A stretch of 64,000 nucleotides of DNA from Portunus trituberculatus (GCF_017591435.1 NC_059287.1:9245696-9309695); one strand, 5' to 3'; shown: positions 1-14,256, counted from the stretch's first letter. Numbers and translations: made by a program. Notes: a model not told the origin generated them from the letters alone.

Positions 1-289
1 CGGCCGCCCAGACTGTTGAAACCATTAACTAATTGGGTTTTGAGGTGCTGGAACACCCTGCCTACAGCCCAGATCTCGCCCCTTCCGACTACCATATCTT
101 TGGACTGCTCAAAGATGGTTTACATTTACTTTACAAGGTCAGCGATTTCCTACGGATGAAGATGTGAAAGAAGCGGTGCATAAATGGTTGCATGACCAAC
201 CCCAAACCTTCTTCTCGGAGGGAATATGCAAGCTTGTGAACCGCTGGACCAAGTGCATCGAAAAACAAGGAGACTATATAGAAAAATGA
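1..289 (+). pseudogene. mariner-type transposase, C-terminal fragment
   Basis: Conceptual translation gives the mariner signature PAYSPDLAPSDYHIF, which carries the third catalytic Asp of the DD34D transposase, followed after a frameshift near position 140 by the family C-terminus (EAVHKWLHDQP, then LVNRWTKCIEKQGDY) and a stop at 287-289. An in-frame TAA lies near position 34. The upstream part, with the other two catalytic residues, is outside the window or lost. It is a dead DNA-transposon copy. The mariner assignment is firm; the subfamily was not determined. Confidence 0.8.
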
Positions 290-353
290 TGTACTTGCTT
301 ATCCCCTGCTTTTGTGTAAATACATTGAAAAACCAAGAGTGCGTATAATTTTT

Positions 354-814
<461 letters not shown>

Positions 815-834
815 TGTATATATATATATATATA

Positions 835-3716
<2,882 letters not shown>

Positions 3717-4232
3717 TAACATAACATAACATAAATAATAGGATACCAAAGGGCCACCAGGGCCCATCTAGATTATCCTGTATCAGTCGCACAGCGACCT
3801 CGCCATCAGTACTTAAAGATACACTTAAAAGTACACAATACATTATATACTAATTCTAAATATTTGGCCCATTAACAGGGCTAAGTCCTGCAGTGAAATC
3901 CTCTACAATCTGTGATCCCCATACATGGGGATCATGTCTTGTTTAACTATAGTAAATTTCTTATAAAAACTATCATGCAGCACTATACATAATTATAAAT
4001 CTAATAAATTTAAGTGCTTATCTAATCTGTTTTTAAACATTGTCAAACTAGTGCTATTTACAACCGTCTCTGGCAATGCATTCCAGAAGTCTACCACCCT
4101 ATGACTAAAGAAATATTTTCTTATATCTAACCTGCAGCCTTGCTTTCTAATCTTCCTGCCATGATTTCTAGTCCTATTTCCCTCCTCTAAGGTAAAGAAA
4201 GATCTCACATCTATGTAGTTTGTACACTACGC
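3717..4232 (-). mobile_element. CR1-like LINE 3' fragment
   Basis: On the minus strand, 3993-4211 encodes the conserved LINE C-terminus: RSFFTLEEGNRTRNHGRKI, then DIRKYFFSHRVVDFWNALP, then MFKNRLDKHLNLLDL and a stop. About 270 bp of 3' UTR follows and ends in a short (ATGTT)n tail at about 3717-3735. It lies on the far side of the Tc1-like element from the longer LINE at 5510-9430. The two pieces share about 35 bp of similar sequence around the FFT codons, so they look like two related copies rather than one copy simply split. Confidence 0.7.
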
Positions 4233-5505
4233 GCCAATGAATTGTTCGCCGTGACACCACAGGTGATGGAATGCACTTAGAATGGAGAAAACAAAAGTAC
4301 TATAATACTTACGAAGAAACTAGTAATTGATGGGGTTTCCCCTCCTTCTTATACACTTTAGAAGCTGTGAAGGAAGAGATTCAGCCAGGTTATTGAGGGT
4401 TATTTGATTTAGATTATGCCATTCCTCCCTGATGGCCGTCCGCAGCTTCGTTATGTCGGAGATATCCCTCCTCTGCATGCGCCTCTTCATGATGGACCAT
4501 ATGTTTTCAATAGGGTTCAGATCAGGGGAATTGGGTGGCCAGTCCTCCAATAAGTCAATCTGGCAGTCCTGAAGCCAAGTCAGGACGGATTTTGCCCTGT
4601 GACATGGAGCTCCATCCTGCATGAACACAGTAACAGTAGCGTTGCACATTTCAAAAGACCCGGGCAAAAAATCACATAAAAGTTCCAAATAATTATTCTG
4701 ATTCATGTTTTCATTTCTTGGCAAAAACACTAAATTTCCTACACCATTATAACTGAAGCAGGCCCACACCATTACTGAATCAGGGTGCTTTTCAGTCTTA
4801 AATATAAATTTTGTGTCAAGTGGGTCACTCCCTGGTCGCCGGTACACATGCTTGCCACGGTTGCAGGACACCGTGAAGACAGCTTCGTCGCTCCATAACA
4901 CTTGGTGCCATTTTGCCATATCCCACTGGAGATATTTAGTGGCAAATGCAACCCTAAACTCTTGTTGCCTAGGGGTGGTGAGCGGCTTCTTGAGAGCGCG
5001 GCGTCTGCGGAACTCAAGGTCATCATGCAGGCAGCGTTGTACCGTCCTCACAGACACTTGACTGAGCAGCTGAGGGTTTTGTTCTTTTAATTCCCTCGCT
5101 GTGATTTGAGGACAAGCATCCACCTGAGGCTTCACAACATTTATTGTGCGTGATGAAGTTTTACGTCCTCGCCCAGGCCTCTTTTTCTGTTCTGGCGTTG
5201 CCACCCCGCCTTCCATACGAAACTTTCGTATCCACTTTTGCACACATCTCCTTGTAACACCCACAATCCTGGCTATTTCTTTCACTGGCCTCTCTGCCTT
5301 GTGTAAAGACACAATGACTTTTATCTGGTCCTTTGATAAGTCTTTCTTGCCTCCCATTATGAAGAAAAGGTGAGTTGTTTCAAGGCGTGTCTGCTCAAAT
5401 TACAGGCAGAAAATGAGGCGATACTTTTCCGAATGTTTTACTAATAACTGACAAATGTCAACTGACAGTCCATCAACGGTTTTCATGGACTGCTTGTACT
5501 TTAAA
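4225..5505 (-). mobile_element. Tc1-like DD35E transposon
   Basis: The element carries the transposase at 4320-5357 between two LINE pieces. The terminal inverted repeats could not be fixed by eye, so the outer limits are estimates. The sequence CAGTCCAT...ATGGACTG near 5465-5490 is a local palindrome, not a clear end. Confidence 0.6.
4320..5357 (-). CDS. Tc1-like transposase (DD35E), apparently intact
   Basis: A 345-aa frame runs from MGGKKDLSKDQIKV to GNPINY, the usual length for Tc1 transposases. In order it has a paired-type helix-turn-helix (VKEIARIVGVTRRCVQKW), a GRP-like basic linker (KKRPGRGRKTS), a second HTH (QVSVRTVQRCL), then the DDE core: WSDEAVF (first Asp), VFMQDGAPCH (second Asp) and SPDLNPIENIW (Glu). 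I count 35 residues between the second Asp and the Glu. No frameshift or internal stop is present, in sharp contrast with everything around it. It should bind its own inverted repeats and cut and paste at TA. Activity is an inference from intactness. Confidence 0.9.
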   Translation of the reverse strand: MGGKKDLSKDQIKVIVSLHKAERPVKEIARIVGVTRRCVQKWIRKFRMEGGVATPEQKKRPGRGRKTSSRTINVVKPQVDACPQITARELKEQNPQLLSQVSVRTVQRCLHDDLEFRRRRALKKPLTTPRQQEFRVAFATKYLQWDMAKWHQVLWSDEAVFTVSCNRGKHVYRRPGSDPLDTKFIFKTEKHPDSVMVWACFSYNGVGNLVFLPRNENMNQNNYLELLCDFLPGSFEMCNATVTVFMQDGAPCHRAKSVLTWLQDCQIDLLEDWPPNSPDLNPIENIWSIMKRRMQRRDISDITKLRTAIREEWHNLNQITLNNLAESLPSQLLKCIRRRGNPINY

Positions 5506-5509
5506 CATG

Positions 5510-7100
5510 TTCCCAGATGCATGATAACTCGCATAAATCACTACGGTGCCATACTAGAGGAAATGATCTTGAGGCCCTTGCGGAAGTGATCTGTTGTGGA
5601 GTAAAGAAACAATTCATTCTATGTAGTGTATCTGAGAACATTTTAAATAACTCTATCATATCCCCTCTTATACATCTCCTCTCAAATGAAAACATGTTTA
5701 ATTCCTTTAATCTATGTCTATACTCCAGGTGCTTTAATGCTGGTATCATCCTAGTTGCTCTTCTCTGAACTGCTTCTAACATGTTGATATCCTGCTTATA
5801 ATGGGGTGACCAGGCCTGTATGCAATACTCTAAATGGGGCCTAACATAGGAACTATATAAGCTATGCACCACTTCCTTACTTTTATAACTAACATTTCTA
5901 TTTATAAAACCCAGGATCCTATTTGCCCTATTTCTTGCTTCTAAACATTGCTTTGAAAATTTCATAGTCCTGTCTATCACTACTCCTAAATCCTTTCCTT
6001 CCTCTACTGCCTCTAGCCAACATCCCTCCATCTCATAGCTAAAGTTTGTGTTGTCTTTACCTAAATGCATAACCTGACACTTTTTAGAATTAAACTCCAT
6101 CTGCCACCTGTCTGCCCATGCTATCAGCCTGTCCAGGTCTCGTTGTATTCTGTAATTGTCCTTTTCACCCTGTACTGCACATGCTATCTTAGTATCATCT
6201 GCAAACTTTGATACTTTGCTACTAATTCCTATATCTAAATCGTTAATGTACACCAAGAAAAGAAGAGGTCCTAGCACTGATCCTTGGGGTACCCCACTAA
6301 CCACTTCCTTCCACTCAGACATTGCCCCATTTAATACTACTCTCTGTTTCCTATCAGAAAGCCATTCACTAATCCAATCAACTAACCTACCCCTATCCCA
6401 TGTAGTCTCAATTTGTACACTAGCCTCCTATGCGGTACCTTATCAAACGCCTTGCTAAAATCTAGATATATAACATCTATGCTATTTCCATCATCTAACT
6501 CCTTGGTAATATATTCTAAGATATCGAGCAAATTTGTAAGACAGGACCTCCCTGATCTAAAGCCATGTTGGGTATCTCTAATTAATCTATTCTCATTTAA
6601 ATGCTCCCAAATACTACCCTTAATGATTTTCTCTAGTATCTTACATACTATACTAGTTAAACTGATCGGTCTATAATTATTCGCATCATCCTTCCTACCT
6701 TTTTAAATATTGGAGTAACATTAGCTAACTTCCAGTCCTGAGGTATCTCAGCAAACCTAAGTGATCTTTCAAAGATTAACTTAAGTGCTTCAGAAATACT
6801 GTCTACACCCTCCTAAGTACTCTGGCATGTAGCTCATCAGGACCACTAGCTTTCCTATCGTCTAGTTCAAGAATAAATTTCCTAATAATTCCCGGTTTTA
6901 TATCAATATTTTCTAAAGCTCTTAAACTACTCGTCGCACTGTTTGTAACAGGATTTCCTATTCTTTCCTAGTAAATACTGAAGAAAATTGTTCATTCAAT
7001 AATTCTACTATGTCTTCATTTTGATCCACTACTACACCATCTTTTCTGAGTGGTCCAATCCTATCCTTATTTCTTTTATCACTGACCTTGTAATAACTAT
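5510..7100 (-). pseudogene. CR1-like ORF2, reverse transcriptase part
   Basis: Motif A (YLDFSKAFDKVPHRR) is read near 6430-6480, motif B (SGVPQGSVLGPLLF) at about 6260-6300 and motif C (KFADDTKI) at about 6195-6210. The thumb/C-terminal block (RPHLEYCIQAWSP, RRATRMIPALKH) follows. The open part is 5501-6322 (273 aa). Upstream palm sequence (AQHGFRSGRSCLTNLL-like) is spread over several frames. The catalytic Asp pair is present, but the gene as a whole is broken. Confidence 0.8.
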
Positions 7101-7212
7101 ATAATTTTTGGGATCTTTACTCCCAGCTCTAGCTAGTTTTATCTCTGCCTGCCTTTTACTTTTTTTATAACCTTACTCAAATCATCTCTGACCTGTCTGT
7201 ACCTAATCAAAT

Positions 7213-8355
7213 CTACATCTTCCCACTTTTCTGCAACTCTCTGTATGCCCTCTTCTTCTCTCTGATCTGGCTACCTATCTCATGAGTCCACCATAATGGC
7301 TTCCTGTTTCTCTGCCTTATATCTTTGTAAGGGATACACTGCATCACTATACCCTTTACTACAACCTTAAAAATATCCCACATCTCCTGTGCAGTTTTAT
7401 TTCCAAAACTATCTTCCCAGTTTACCTCTCCTAATAACTGACGTAACCTACCATAATTGCCTTTCTGATAGTTTGGGACTCTAGTCTTATTCACTATATT
7501 ATCCCTACTGGAATTAATGATAAATCTAATTATATGATGGTCACTGTTTGCTAAAGTCTCTCCTACCTCAACTTCCTTTAAACAATGCTCAATATTTGTT
7601 AGTACTATGTCTAAAACCTTCCTCCCCCTAGTAGGTTTATCTACCATCTGCACTAAATAGTTATCCTGAAAACTTTCCATAAACTTATTTTCACTAGCAT
7701 CTCCTACCATCCTCTCCCAGTTTACTGACTTAAGATTAAAATCCCTAAGATAATTGTCTGACTAGTACACCCCTATTTATCTCATCTACCATAAGGTTGT
7801 CTACATCTGCTGACTGGTTAGGTGGTCTATAAAAGCTCCTACTCTAATAACCTTACTTTTGTTTACTCTAACATCCAGCCATAAGGACTCTACTCTGTTA
7901 TCTACCTTAATACCATTAACCTGACTGGAAATGAAGGATTTTTACATAAATAACTACTCCTCCACCTATCCTACCAATTCTCTGGTGTAAATACATAATG
8001 TATCCATCTACTTCATATTCTTTCCTATTTTCCTAAACTTTTCCTCATTTACCCATGCCTCTGTGACACATACAACATCTAAGTCCTCCTCAACTATATA
8101 ACTAGATAACTCGTCCTTCTTGTTCCTAAGACTCCTGGCATTTACATAAAAACATTTAAGTCCTGCTACCTTCCTAGATGCTGTCTCCTTATTTGGAATC
8201 CTAATCTTATTCTCTCCTATTTGCACCTGGAAATCTTTCCTAATCTTTTCACTATCTCTGTTTATCCTATCTAATTTATGTCTAACATCTTTCTTCTGGA
8301 ATGCATTTGCTACCTCACCCCTACACTCCATCCCAACTCCCCTCCAGACATCCAC
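7213..8355 (-). pseudogene. CR1-like ORF2, endonuclease part
   Basis: The endonuclease starts at about 8163 with LKCFYVNARSLRNKKDEL (catalytic Asn region), then DLDVVCVTEAWV (catalytic Glu). After a frame break it resumes at 7710 with the late EEP motifs KVLDIVLTN and ANSDHH (the SDH catalytic pair, near 7540). A basic stretch (KPLWWTHEIGSQIREKKRAY) leads to the RT. Its role is nicking target DNA. It is broken in at least two places. Confidence 0.75.
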
Positions 8356-8369
8356 TCAGCACATCCACA

Positions 8370-9110
8370 CCTTCCTACTCAGATGCACACCATCCCTAGC
8401 ATACAAATCCCTTCACCCGTAGAACCTATCCCATACATCCACAAAGCTGACACCCACATCCTTACACATCCCTTTTACCCGGTCATTCACACCAATGGCC
8501 CTAGACAACCATTCCCTGCTAACATACACACGAGGCAAGATTCCTAACACTACACACCTCCTACCACTCTCCCTTATCTTGCCTAACATTTCCCGAAATC
8601 TTGCCACTAACTCCGACCCACCTGCTCTGACATCGTTCCCACTTACGTGCAAAACTACTACACCCTCCCTCTCCATCCCCCCAACCCTCTTCTGCACCTG
8701 CTCCTGACTCACTGCCTTCACACCTGCACCAGGCATACACATGTTCATCCTCCTATCCCTGTCTTTCCCACAGAAAGTGCTATCTAAGTACCTAACCTGA
8801 GAGTCACCCACCACACACCTGAGGTGTGCTAGGCACAACCCTCCTCCTCCTCTCCTCTACCCCCTTCTCTCTCCTTTCACTCACCACAACCACTTCATTC
8901 ACTCCACTCTCACTCTCACTCTCCCCCTTCCCCCTCCCCCTCCAACAAACCGAACCTAATTTCACACTCAACAGGTTTAGTCCTATCCTCCCTAACTACC
9001 TCCGCTTTTCTTCCCCTCGCAACCTTCCATCTCTGCCCATCCTGACTACTATCTTTCCCAGTCTGGCTCGCCTGCTCCCTCTTCCCCACTCTGCTCTTCA
9101 ATAAAAATAC
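8370..9110 (-). pseudogene. CR1 ORF1, SGNH/GDSL esterase-like
   Basis: Translation shows esterase block I (VVGDSQVRYL, the GDS nucleophile), block III (VLHVSGNDVRAGG, GxND) and, after a one-base frame break near 8413, block V (YARDGVHLSRK, the catalytic Asp and His). The main open stretch is 8413-8838. The N-terminal part (8916-9101) is basic and Glu/Gly-rich without a clear domain. CR1-type ORF1 esterases are thought to act on lipids or membranes during retrotransposition. Frameshifts make this copy dead. Confidence 0.75.
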
Positions 9111-9430
9111 TTGGTGACGGTGGGGTGGGGAAACCGTGGTGGTGGGGGCCTAAGTGAGGTCAAGTAATCCTCTTTCAAGGTCAACTTGACGGTTACAAGC
9201 CTAGTCTCCTCGCTCCACCAAAATACGTTTAACTCACAAACACTGATTCTAACCACTATTTCACTCTAATCTAACACTTGCAGTACACACTTTCACTTCA
9301 CTAACACTCAAAAGCACCACACACAGACACCAAGGACAAACACCACTCGCTAACTATAAAAACCACAGCCAAAAACGGAGCGCACACACAACACGTCCAC
9401 TTGCCACCGCAGCTACCTCGGGAACTTTTT

Positions 9431-10573
9431 TAATACTTTTAATATATTTTTAAAGGAATGAGAGGGGGGAGAGCCAAATGACAACAATGTGATTTAGACA
9501 GGAAGTGATGGTATGTACTTTATTTAAAAGCCCAAGAAACTTTTTAGAAAACCAAAAAGTATAGAATTTATAGTTCTTCTGAATATATATGTAATAGTAT
9601 TTCCAATCATACTGCTCTTATAGACTGAGTAGAATCAAAAGCATCTTGTCTTAACTCTTCTAATTAACCATTTTCAGCTGCTTGGTCTCATTGCCACAAT
9701 GTTGCATCTTATGCTATCTTTTACAGCAATTCTGAAGCTAACTTCTTTGATCTTGCTAATTGTTTGTCTCCCCTTGCTCTACTTTCTACTTTCATCCCTA
9801 TTCTGTTCACCTCTCTAATGCAAGAATTAACCAGCATTCTCAACCAATCATCCCTTTCTGGTAAACTGTGGAACTCTCAGCCTGCTTTTGTATTTCCATC
9901 CTCCTTTGACATAAACTCCAGAATTTTTAGGGGATTTCAAGACACTTATTTTCCATGATTTGATTTTTCTATGTACAGTACCTTCCCTCAATGGACCTTT
10001 CCCCCATTGATCATTGGCCTTGGCCATGTTACATTAAAAAATTGTCAAGTAATTACTCATGGTTGTAGTCATCGTTTTTTATTGTTCTTATTTGTTTTGT
10101 TTATGAGCTCTTAATACACTTCCTTGATGGACATGCCAACCATTGTGAGTTTTTTTCTTACAAGTGTAATCAGGTAACTCTTACATCACTTAAAAAATGC
10201 AGGAGTCATGATTGTCTCACTAGCAATTCCATTGGTGCTTCTATATGCATTAGGTGTAAGGTAAGATAGTAGGTTTGTTTTAGCATTTTGCACACATACC
10301 TGGTTTAAGTACTCAACCTGGTGACTACCCTATCACTCTAGCCAGCCAAACAAGTAGGGGATTGTGCCTATGAATTACCAGAGTAGCTTAGGTAAAACTG
10401 TACCAGCTCACTTGAATTAGTGTTAATTGTCTGGCACAATGAACAAGTGAGATATAGATATGCTTTTTACATTTTCAGTGAAATATGTGTATAAGTGGTG
10501 TTGAGGAAATGTATATAAAACTAAGCTTGAAGTTTCTCAGTGATTGCCAGAGGGTTCATTGCCATTTTTTCAG
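9431..10573. other. no element recognised
   Basis: AT-rich sequence without a convincing reading frame or terminal repeats. It could be host intron or intergenic DNA next to the exon candidate that follows. Confidence 0.4.
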
Positions 10574-10625
10574 GCTGTGGCCAGCTTTCCTTGAGCAGCT
10601 GCTGATTAAATTATTCCAGGATGAC
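10574..10625 (+). CDS. candidate 52-bp host exon
   Basis: A short segment is bounded by a plausible acceptor (ccattttttcag) and a near-consensus donor (GAC|gtgagtac). One frame is open through it: LWPAFLEQLLIKLFQDD, entering in phase 2 and leaving in phase 0. The amphipathic Leu-rich peptide would suit an alpha-helical repeat. It is not recognised as any known protein. It is the only stretch in the window with both splice signals and an open frame and without transposon similarity. This is an inference only. Confidence 0.3.
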
Positions 10626-10757
10626 GTGAGTACTGCTTGCTGTGCCCAAGGTTCTGGATCATCTCTGTGTGATATTTTTATTAAGTAGCAGTGAAGCATG
10701 CCTGGTATTTACACTCCATTGTTTTCTCTAGAGAGGCAACAGGTCCCCTCAGTGTAA

Positions 10758-10759
<2 letters not shown>

Positions 10760-10832
<73 letters not shown>

Positions 10833-10884
10833 TACATACACATATATACATACATATATATATATACATATATATGTATATATA

Positions 10885-10967
<83 letters not shown>
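10760..10967. repeat. compound (TA)n/(TACA)n/(TG)n microsatellite
   Basis: Two TA blocks flank a TACATA/TGTG-rich centre at about 10824-10900. Confidence 0.97.
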
Positions 10968-10971
<4 letters not shown>

Positions 10972-11317
10972 TTAGTAAACACCCATTAAGTCAGACCTGA
11001 ATAAGCTAGATATCAGATAAGTCAGACTCTTTTTGGGATTTATTTTATCTGCTTATTTATTTACTAATTTATTTTAGTTTTGTTTTTTATTTTTTATGCA
11101 CTGGTTGGCTTTATTTGCTCTTTGATTGACTTATGTTAAGCTACTTGGCTGATATACTGGTTAATATATTCTCCGATAGTTATTATGTCTTCCGTGTCAT
11201 TTGAGAAGTTGTCTGAGCCATTTGAGATGCGAAAATGGTTTCATGTCATGGCATTACCACTGCTGATAGCAACCAAATGGCAGTGTCTGCTTTAGCTTTC
11301 ATTCACATGAGATCTAC

Positions 11318-11430
11318 AGTGGACCCTTGGACTTGGAACATAATTAATTCTAGAAGACTGTTTCGTGTCTTAATTGTTCAAGTCCAAAGTTATTTTCCCA
11401 TAGGAAACAACATAAATAATTTTGATATGT
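11318..11430 (+). other. possible pogo-like transposon end
   Basis: The sequence after ctacagtggacccttggac resembles a pogo/Tigger terminal repeat (CAGTGGACCC...), with a further inverted copy of its words (aagtccaaag) nearby. No opposite end was found. Confidence 0.35.
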
Positions 11431-11670
11431 TCCAAGACCCTAGATATTTACCTAAGTAAATAAGAATTGAACTATGTAAAATCATTATTATTTACCTTTT
11501 GGTGGCGAGCTACATGACATAGATGATGGTGTGGGAGGCTTAGCAGTACGTATGTACTAATACAAATGGTTATTTTTGGGTAATCTTTACATTTGAGCCT
11601 TTTCCATGTAGGGGCACTAGCTAACACACAGCAGTCCAGAAGGTTTAAGGTGTAAGTTACAAACACTGTA

Positions 11671-11760
11671 TTAACACGTTACCTGCGATATGACCCAACA
11701 GTGGATCATCAGTTACTATCCACTGTTGTGATGCAACCCACCAGTGGGTTGTGCAACAGT
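11671..11760 (+). other. possible piggyBac-like end with hairpins
   Basis: TTAA at 11671-11674 followed by cacgttacctgc and two nested hairpin words, CCAACAGTGG and AACCCACCAGTGGGTT. This layout is seen at ends of piggyBac-like elements. The other end was not found. Confidence 0.35.
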
Positions 11761-11865
11761 TTTCACATATATTACATTTTAATCTTACTATTCAGAGATT
11801 GGATTATATAGTAAAATTGCAATAAATAGTATGTGCGGGAGGGCATAATAACTGCTGATTGATAA

Positions 11866-12860
11866 ATGAATCTGTAGAAAATTTTGGTTGTTCCTTACAT
11901 TTTTCGACAATGTCCTTTTCATAGTTCCTTTCTTTTTCCTTTCTCACCTTATCATATTCGTTTCTTGCTGTTTTGAAGTTTTCCTTATTTTCTGGATTTC
12001 TGTTTCTTGACCTTTTCCATGCTCCATCTCGTTTCTCCTTTGCCCTAGCACACCTTGCATTAAACCAATCTTTCTATCCTTCTTCTTTAGGTCTATATTT
12101 CGGGACATATTCCCTGACTCCTGTTTTGTATACTGTATTTCCAAAAATAAGTTATATTTCTCTTGAACCGTTTCTGAGTTTTCTATCTCCTCCCAGTTTA
12201 TGTTTTTAAAATAGCTCTTGAGGTTCTCAATATCAGCCTTTCTGTAATTTAATTGGTCTCCTTTGTATGATTCATCTCTATCTTCCTTTCCTTCTTCTAT
12301 ATCCATTTCTAATATTATATAGTCACTCTTTCCCAATGGGCACTTATATCATCGTTAATTTGTATATCCCTTGTAAAAACTAGGTCCAATCTTGCCGGCT
12401 CATCGTTTCCTCTGAATCTTGTGTTTTCCTTTACTCTTTGGACCATCAAATTATCTATCATTAGGTTCAGGAATCTATCTTCCCAGGCTTCTTCTCCTAT
12501 ACTACTTTCATAATTTTCTCAGTCCACCACCTTACTGTTGAAATTCCTACTAATATCACTTTTCTCCTTTCTTTAATGATTCTCGTTAGACTCCTTATTG
12601 TGTCATTTATCATGTCTTTATATTCTTGATTAGTCCATGAATTTGTTTTTGGTGGCACATATGTCCCAATGATTGTTAACTCCTTTTTATTAATATGTAT
12701 CTTAATATACAGTATTTCTGATTTTCCTTCCCCAAATTCCACTTGATTTACCACTATCTCCTTCCTTAACATCATCATGACTCCTCCTCCTCCTTTACTC
12801 ACTCAGTCTCTCCTCCATATATTATACCTTTTATCTATGTCTATTTTTATTGGCTCATTT

Positions 12861-12863
<3 letters not shown>
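11866..12863 (-). mobile_element. LINE-A fragment, endonuclease region
   Basis: The minus strand encodes the family A endonuclease: GGGGVMMMLRKEIVVNQVEF, TYVPPKTNSWTNQEY, a damaged catalytic GDFN (reads VGIST), then MGKSDYIILEMDIEEGKED (SDH changed to SDY) and LNYRKADIENLKSYF. It starts directly against the (AC)n tail of the neighbouring fragment and ends at the 48-bp sequence that is repeated at 14208-14256. Several frame breaks. Confidence 0.85.

Positions 12864-12903
<40 letters not shown>
12864..12903 (-). repeat. (AC)n tail on minus strand
   Basis: GT repeat on plus, which is the (AC)n 3' tail of the minus-strand LINE-A RT fragment. It directly touches the start of the endonuclease fragment. 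Confidence 0.97.
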
Positions 12904-12905
<2 letters not shown>

Positions 12906-14256
12906 TTACCTAGTTGTAGTTTTACATGGCCTGGGCTTTATGCTTGTGTGGTCCCGTCTCCATATCTACACTTATCCTATTTTTCTTTAAAACTATGTAC
13001 ACTCTTTGCTGATACCACTTCCTCACTCAAACTGTTCCAAGTCTCAACACATCTTTGCGAGAAACTAAATTTTTTAACATCTCTCAGACATCGTCCCTTC
13101 CTTAGTTTCTTACTATGCGATCTTGTGCTTCTAAAGTCATATTCTTCTCTTAGGATCAGTTTCTCATTATCCACTTCATCCATTCCATTAATCAATTTAT
13201 AAACTTGTATCAGATCCCCTCTCTCTCTTCTCTGCTCCAAGGTTGGTAGATCCATTGCCTTTAGTCTCTCCTCATATGCCATCCCTTTAAATTCTGGAAC
13301 CATTCTTGTAGCCATTTTTTGTATTGGTGCCAATACTGACCCCTGTGGCACTCCACTGTCTACTGTTCTCCACTTGGACTTCATATCTTTAACTATCGTC
13401 CTTATTTCTCTCCCCCTTAAGTAATTCTTCATCCATCTCAATGTGCTTCCTTTTAAGCCACCCTTCTCCTCTAACTTCCATAGTAATCTTTCATGTGGCA
13501 CTTTATCAAAAGCCTTTTTTAGATCTAAATAAATACAGTCAACCCATCCCTCTCTCTCTTGTACTTTATCAACTATTCTAGAGTAGAAACTCAATAAATT
13601 TGTCACACATGACCAACCTTTTCTAAAACCAAATTGACTATTTGATAAAACTCAATAAATTTGTCACACATGACCAACCTTTTCTAAAACCAAATTGACT
13701 ATTTGATAATATTTTGTTGTCTTCAAGAAACTCGATCCATTGCTTCTTTATTACTTTTTCACACATCTTGCATATTACACTAGTTAGTGATACCGGTCTG
13801 TAATTTAAAGGGTTTTTCTTCCGCTCTTATATATGGGAACCACCTCAGCTCTTTTCCACTCCACTGGCACTGTTCCATTTTCTATTGAGCATTTTATGAT
13901 GTTGTATATTGGACTTGCTAGTTCTTCCCTACATTCTTTCAGTATTCTGCCTGAGACTTCATCCAGTCCCATTACCTTTTCCTCATCCAATTCCGTCATC
14001 AACTTTTTTATTTCAAGCTTGGTTACTTTAATCTCTTTCATATAGACAGTCTCTCTATTACCCTGTGGTCTTTCAAATTTGGATTCCTTAGTAAAGACCT
14101 CATGAAATTTACTATTTAACAGTTCTGCCATACTTTTTGGGTCTTCCACCATTCCGTTTTCTCCTTTTAACCTTTCTATTGTTTCTTTTTGTCTTATTTT
14201 TCCATTTATGAATCTGTAGAACAATTTTGGTTGTTCCTTACATTTTTCGACAATGT
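12904..14256 (-). mobile_element. LINE-A fragment, RT to 3' end
   Basis: Reads from LFYRFINGKIRQKETIERL through the fingers (EEKVMGLDEVSGRILKEC), the palm and the C-terminus to the family 3' end, actaggtaaata plus (AC)n. A microhomology deletion at about 13321 joins motif B (GVPQGSVLAPI) in frame to QKMATRMVPEFKG. The catalytic FADD and roughly 165 codons are removed, so a continuous 209-aa frame (12977-13606) remains without an active site. A 61-bp tandem duplication lies at 13588-13709. Confidence 0.88.
13588..13709. repeat. 61-bp tandem duplication
   Basis: Two adjacent copies (13588-13648 and 13649-13709), nearly identical, within the RT segment encoding QFGFRKG...CVTNLLSF. 61 bp is not a multiple of three, so it shifts the frame. 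Confidence 0.95.

Larger units (their letters stand above)
5510..9430 (-). mobile_element. CR1-like LINE with esterase-type ORF1
   Basis: A long minus-strand non-LTR element. From its 5' side it has a leader of about 300 bp (9120-9430), an ORF1 with an SGNH-esterase-like domain (8370-9110), and an ORF2 with an AP-type endonuclease (7210-8165) and reverse transcriptase (5510-7000). The 3' end is lost or replaced at the Tc1-like element. Many single-base frame breaks make it non-functional. The esterase plus endonuclease/RT combination is the known CR1 arrangement. The 5' limit is set by the loss of recognisable leader sequence near 9430. Confidence 0.75.

Noticed and set aside
5457..5490. CAGTCCAT...ATGGACTG as a Tc1 terminal repeat
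   Set aside because: It is a local palindrome on one side only; no partner on the other side near 4225.
3993..6322. A single CR1-like LINE simply split by the Tc1-like element
   Set aside because: The 3' fragment and the main body overlap by about 35 similar bases at the FFT codons and then differ, so two related copies are more likely.
8826..9104. Ser/Pro/Leu-rich plus-strand frame
   Set aside because: Antisense shadow of the Gly/Glu-rich CR1 ORF1.
9764..9958. 64-codon plus-strand frame as a host gene
   Set aside because: No similarity recognised, no splice or promoter context, AT-rich surroundings.
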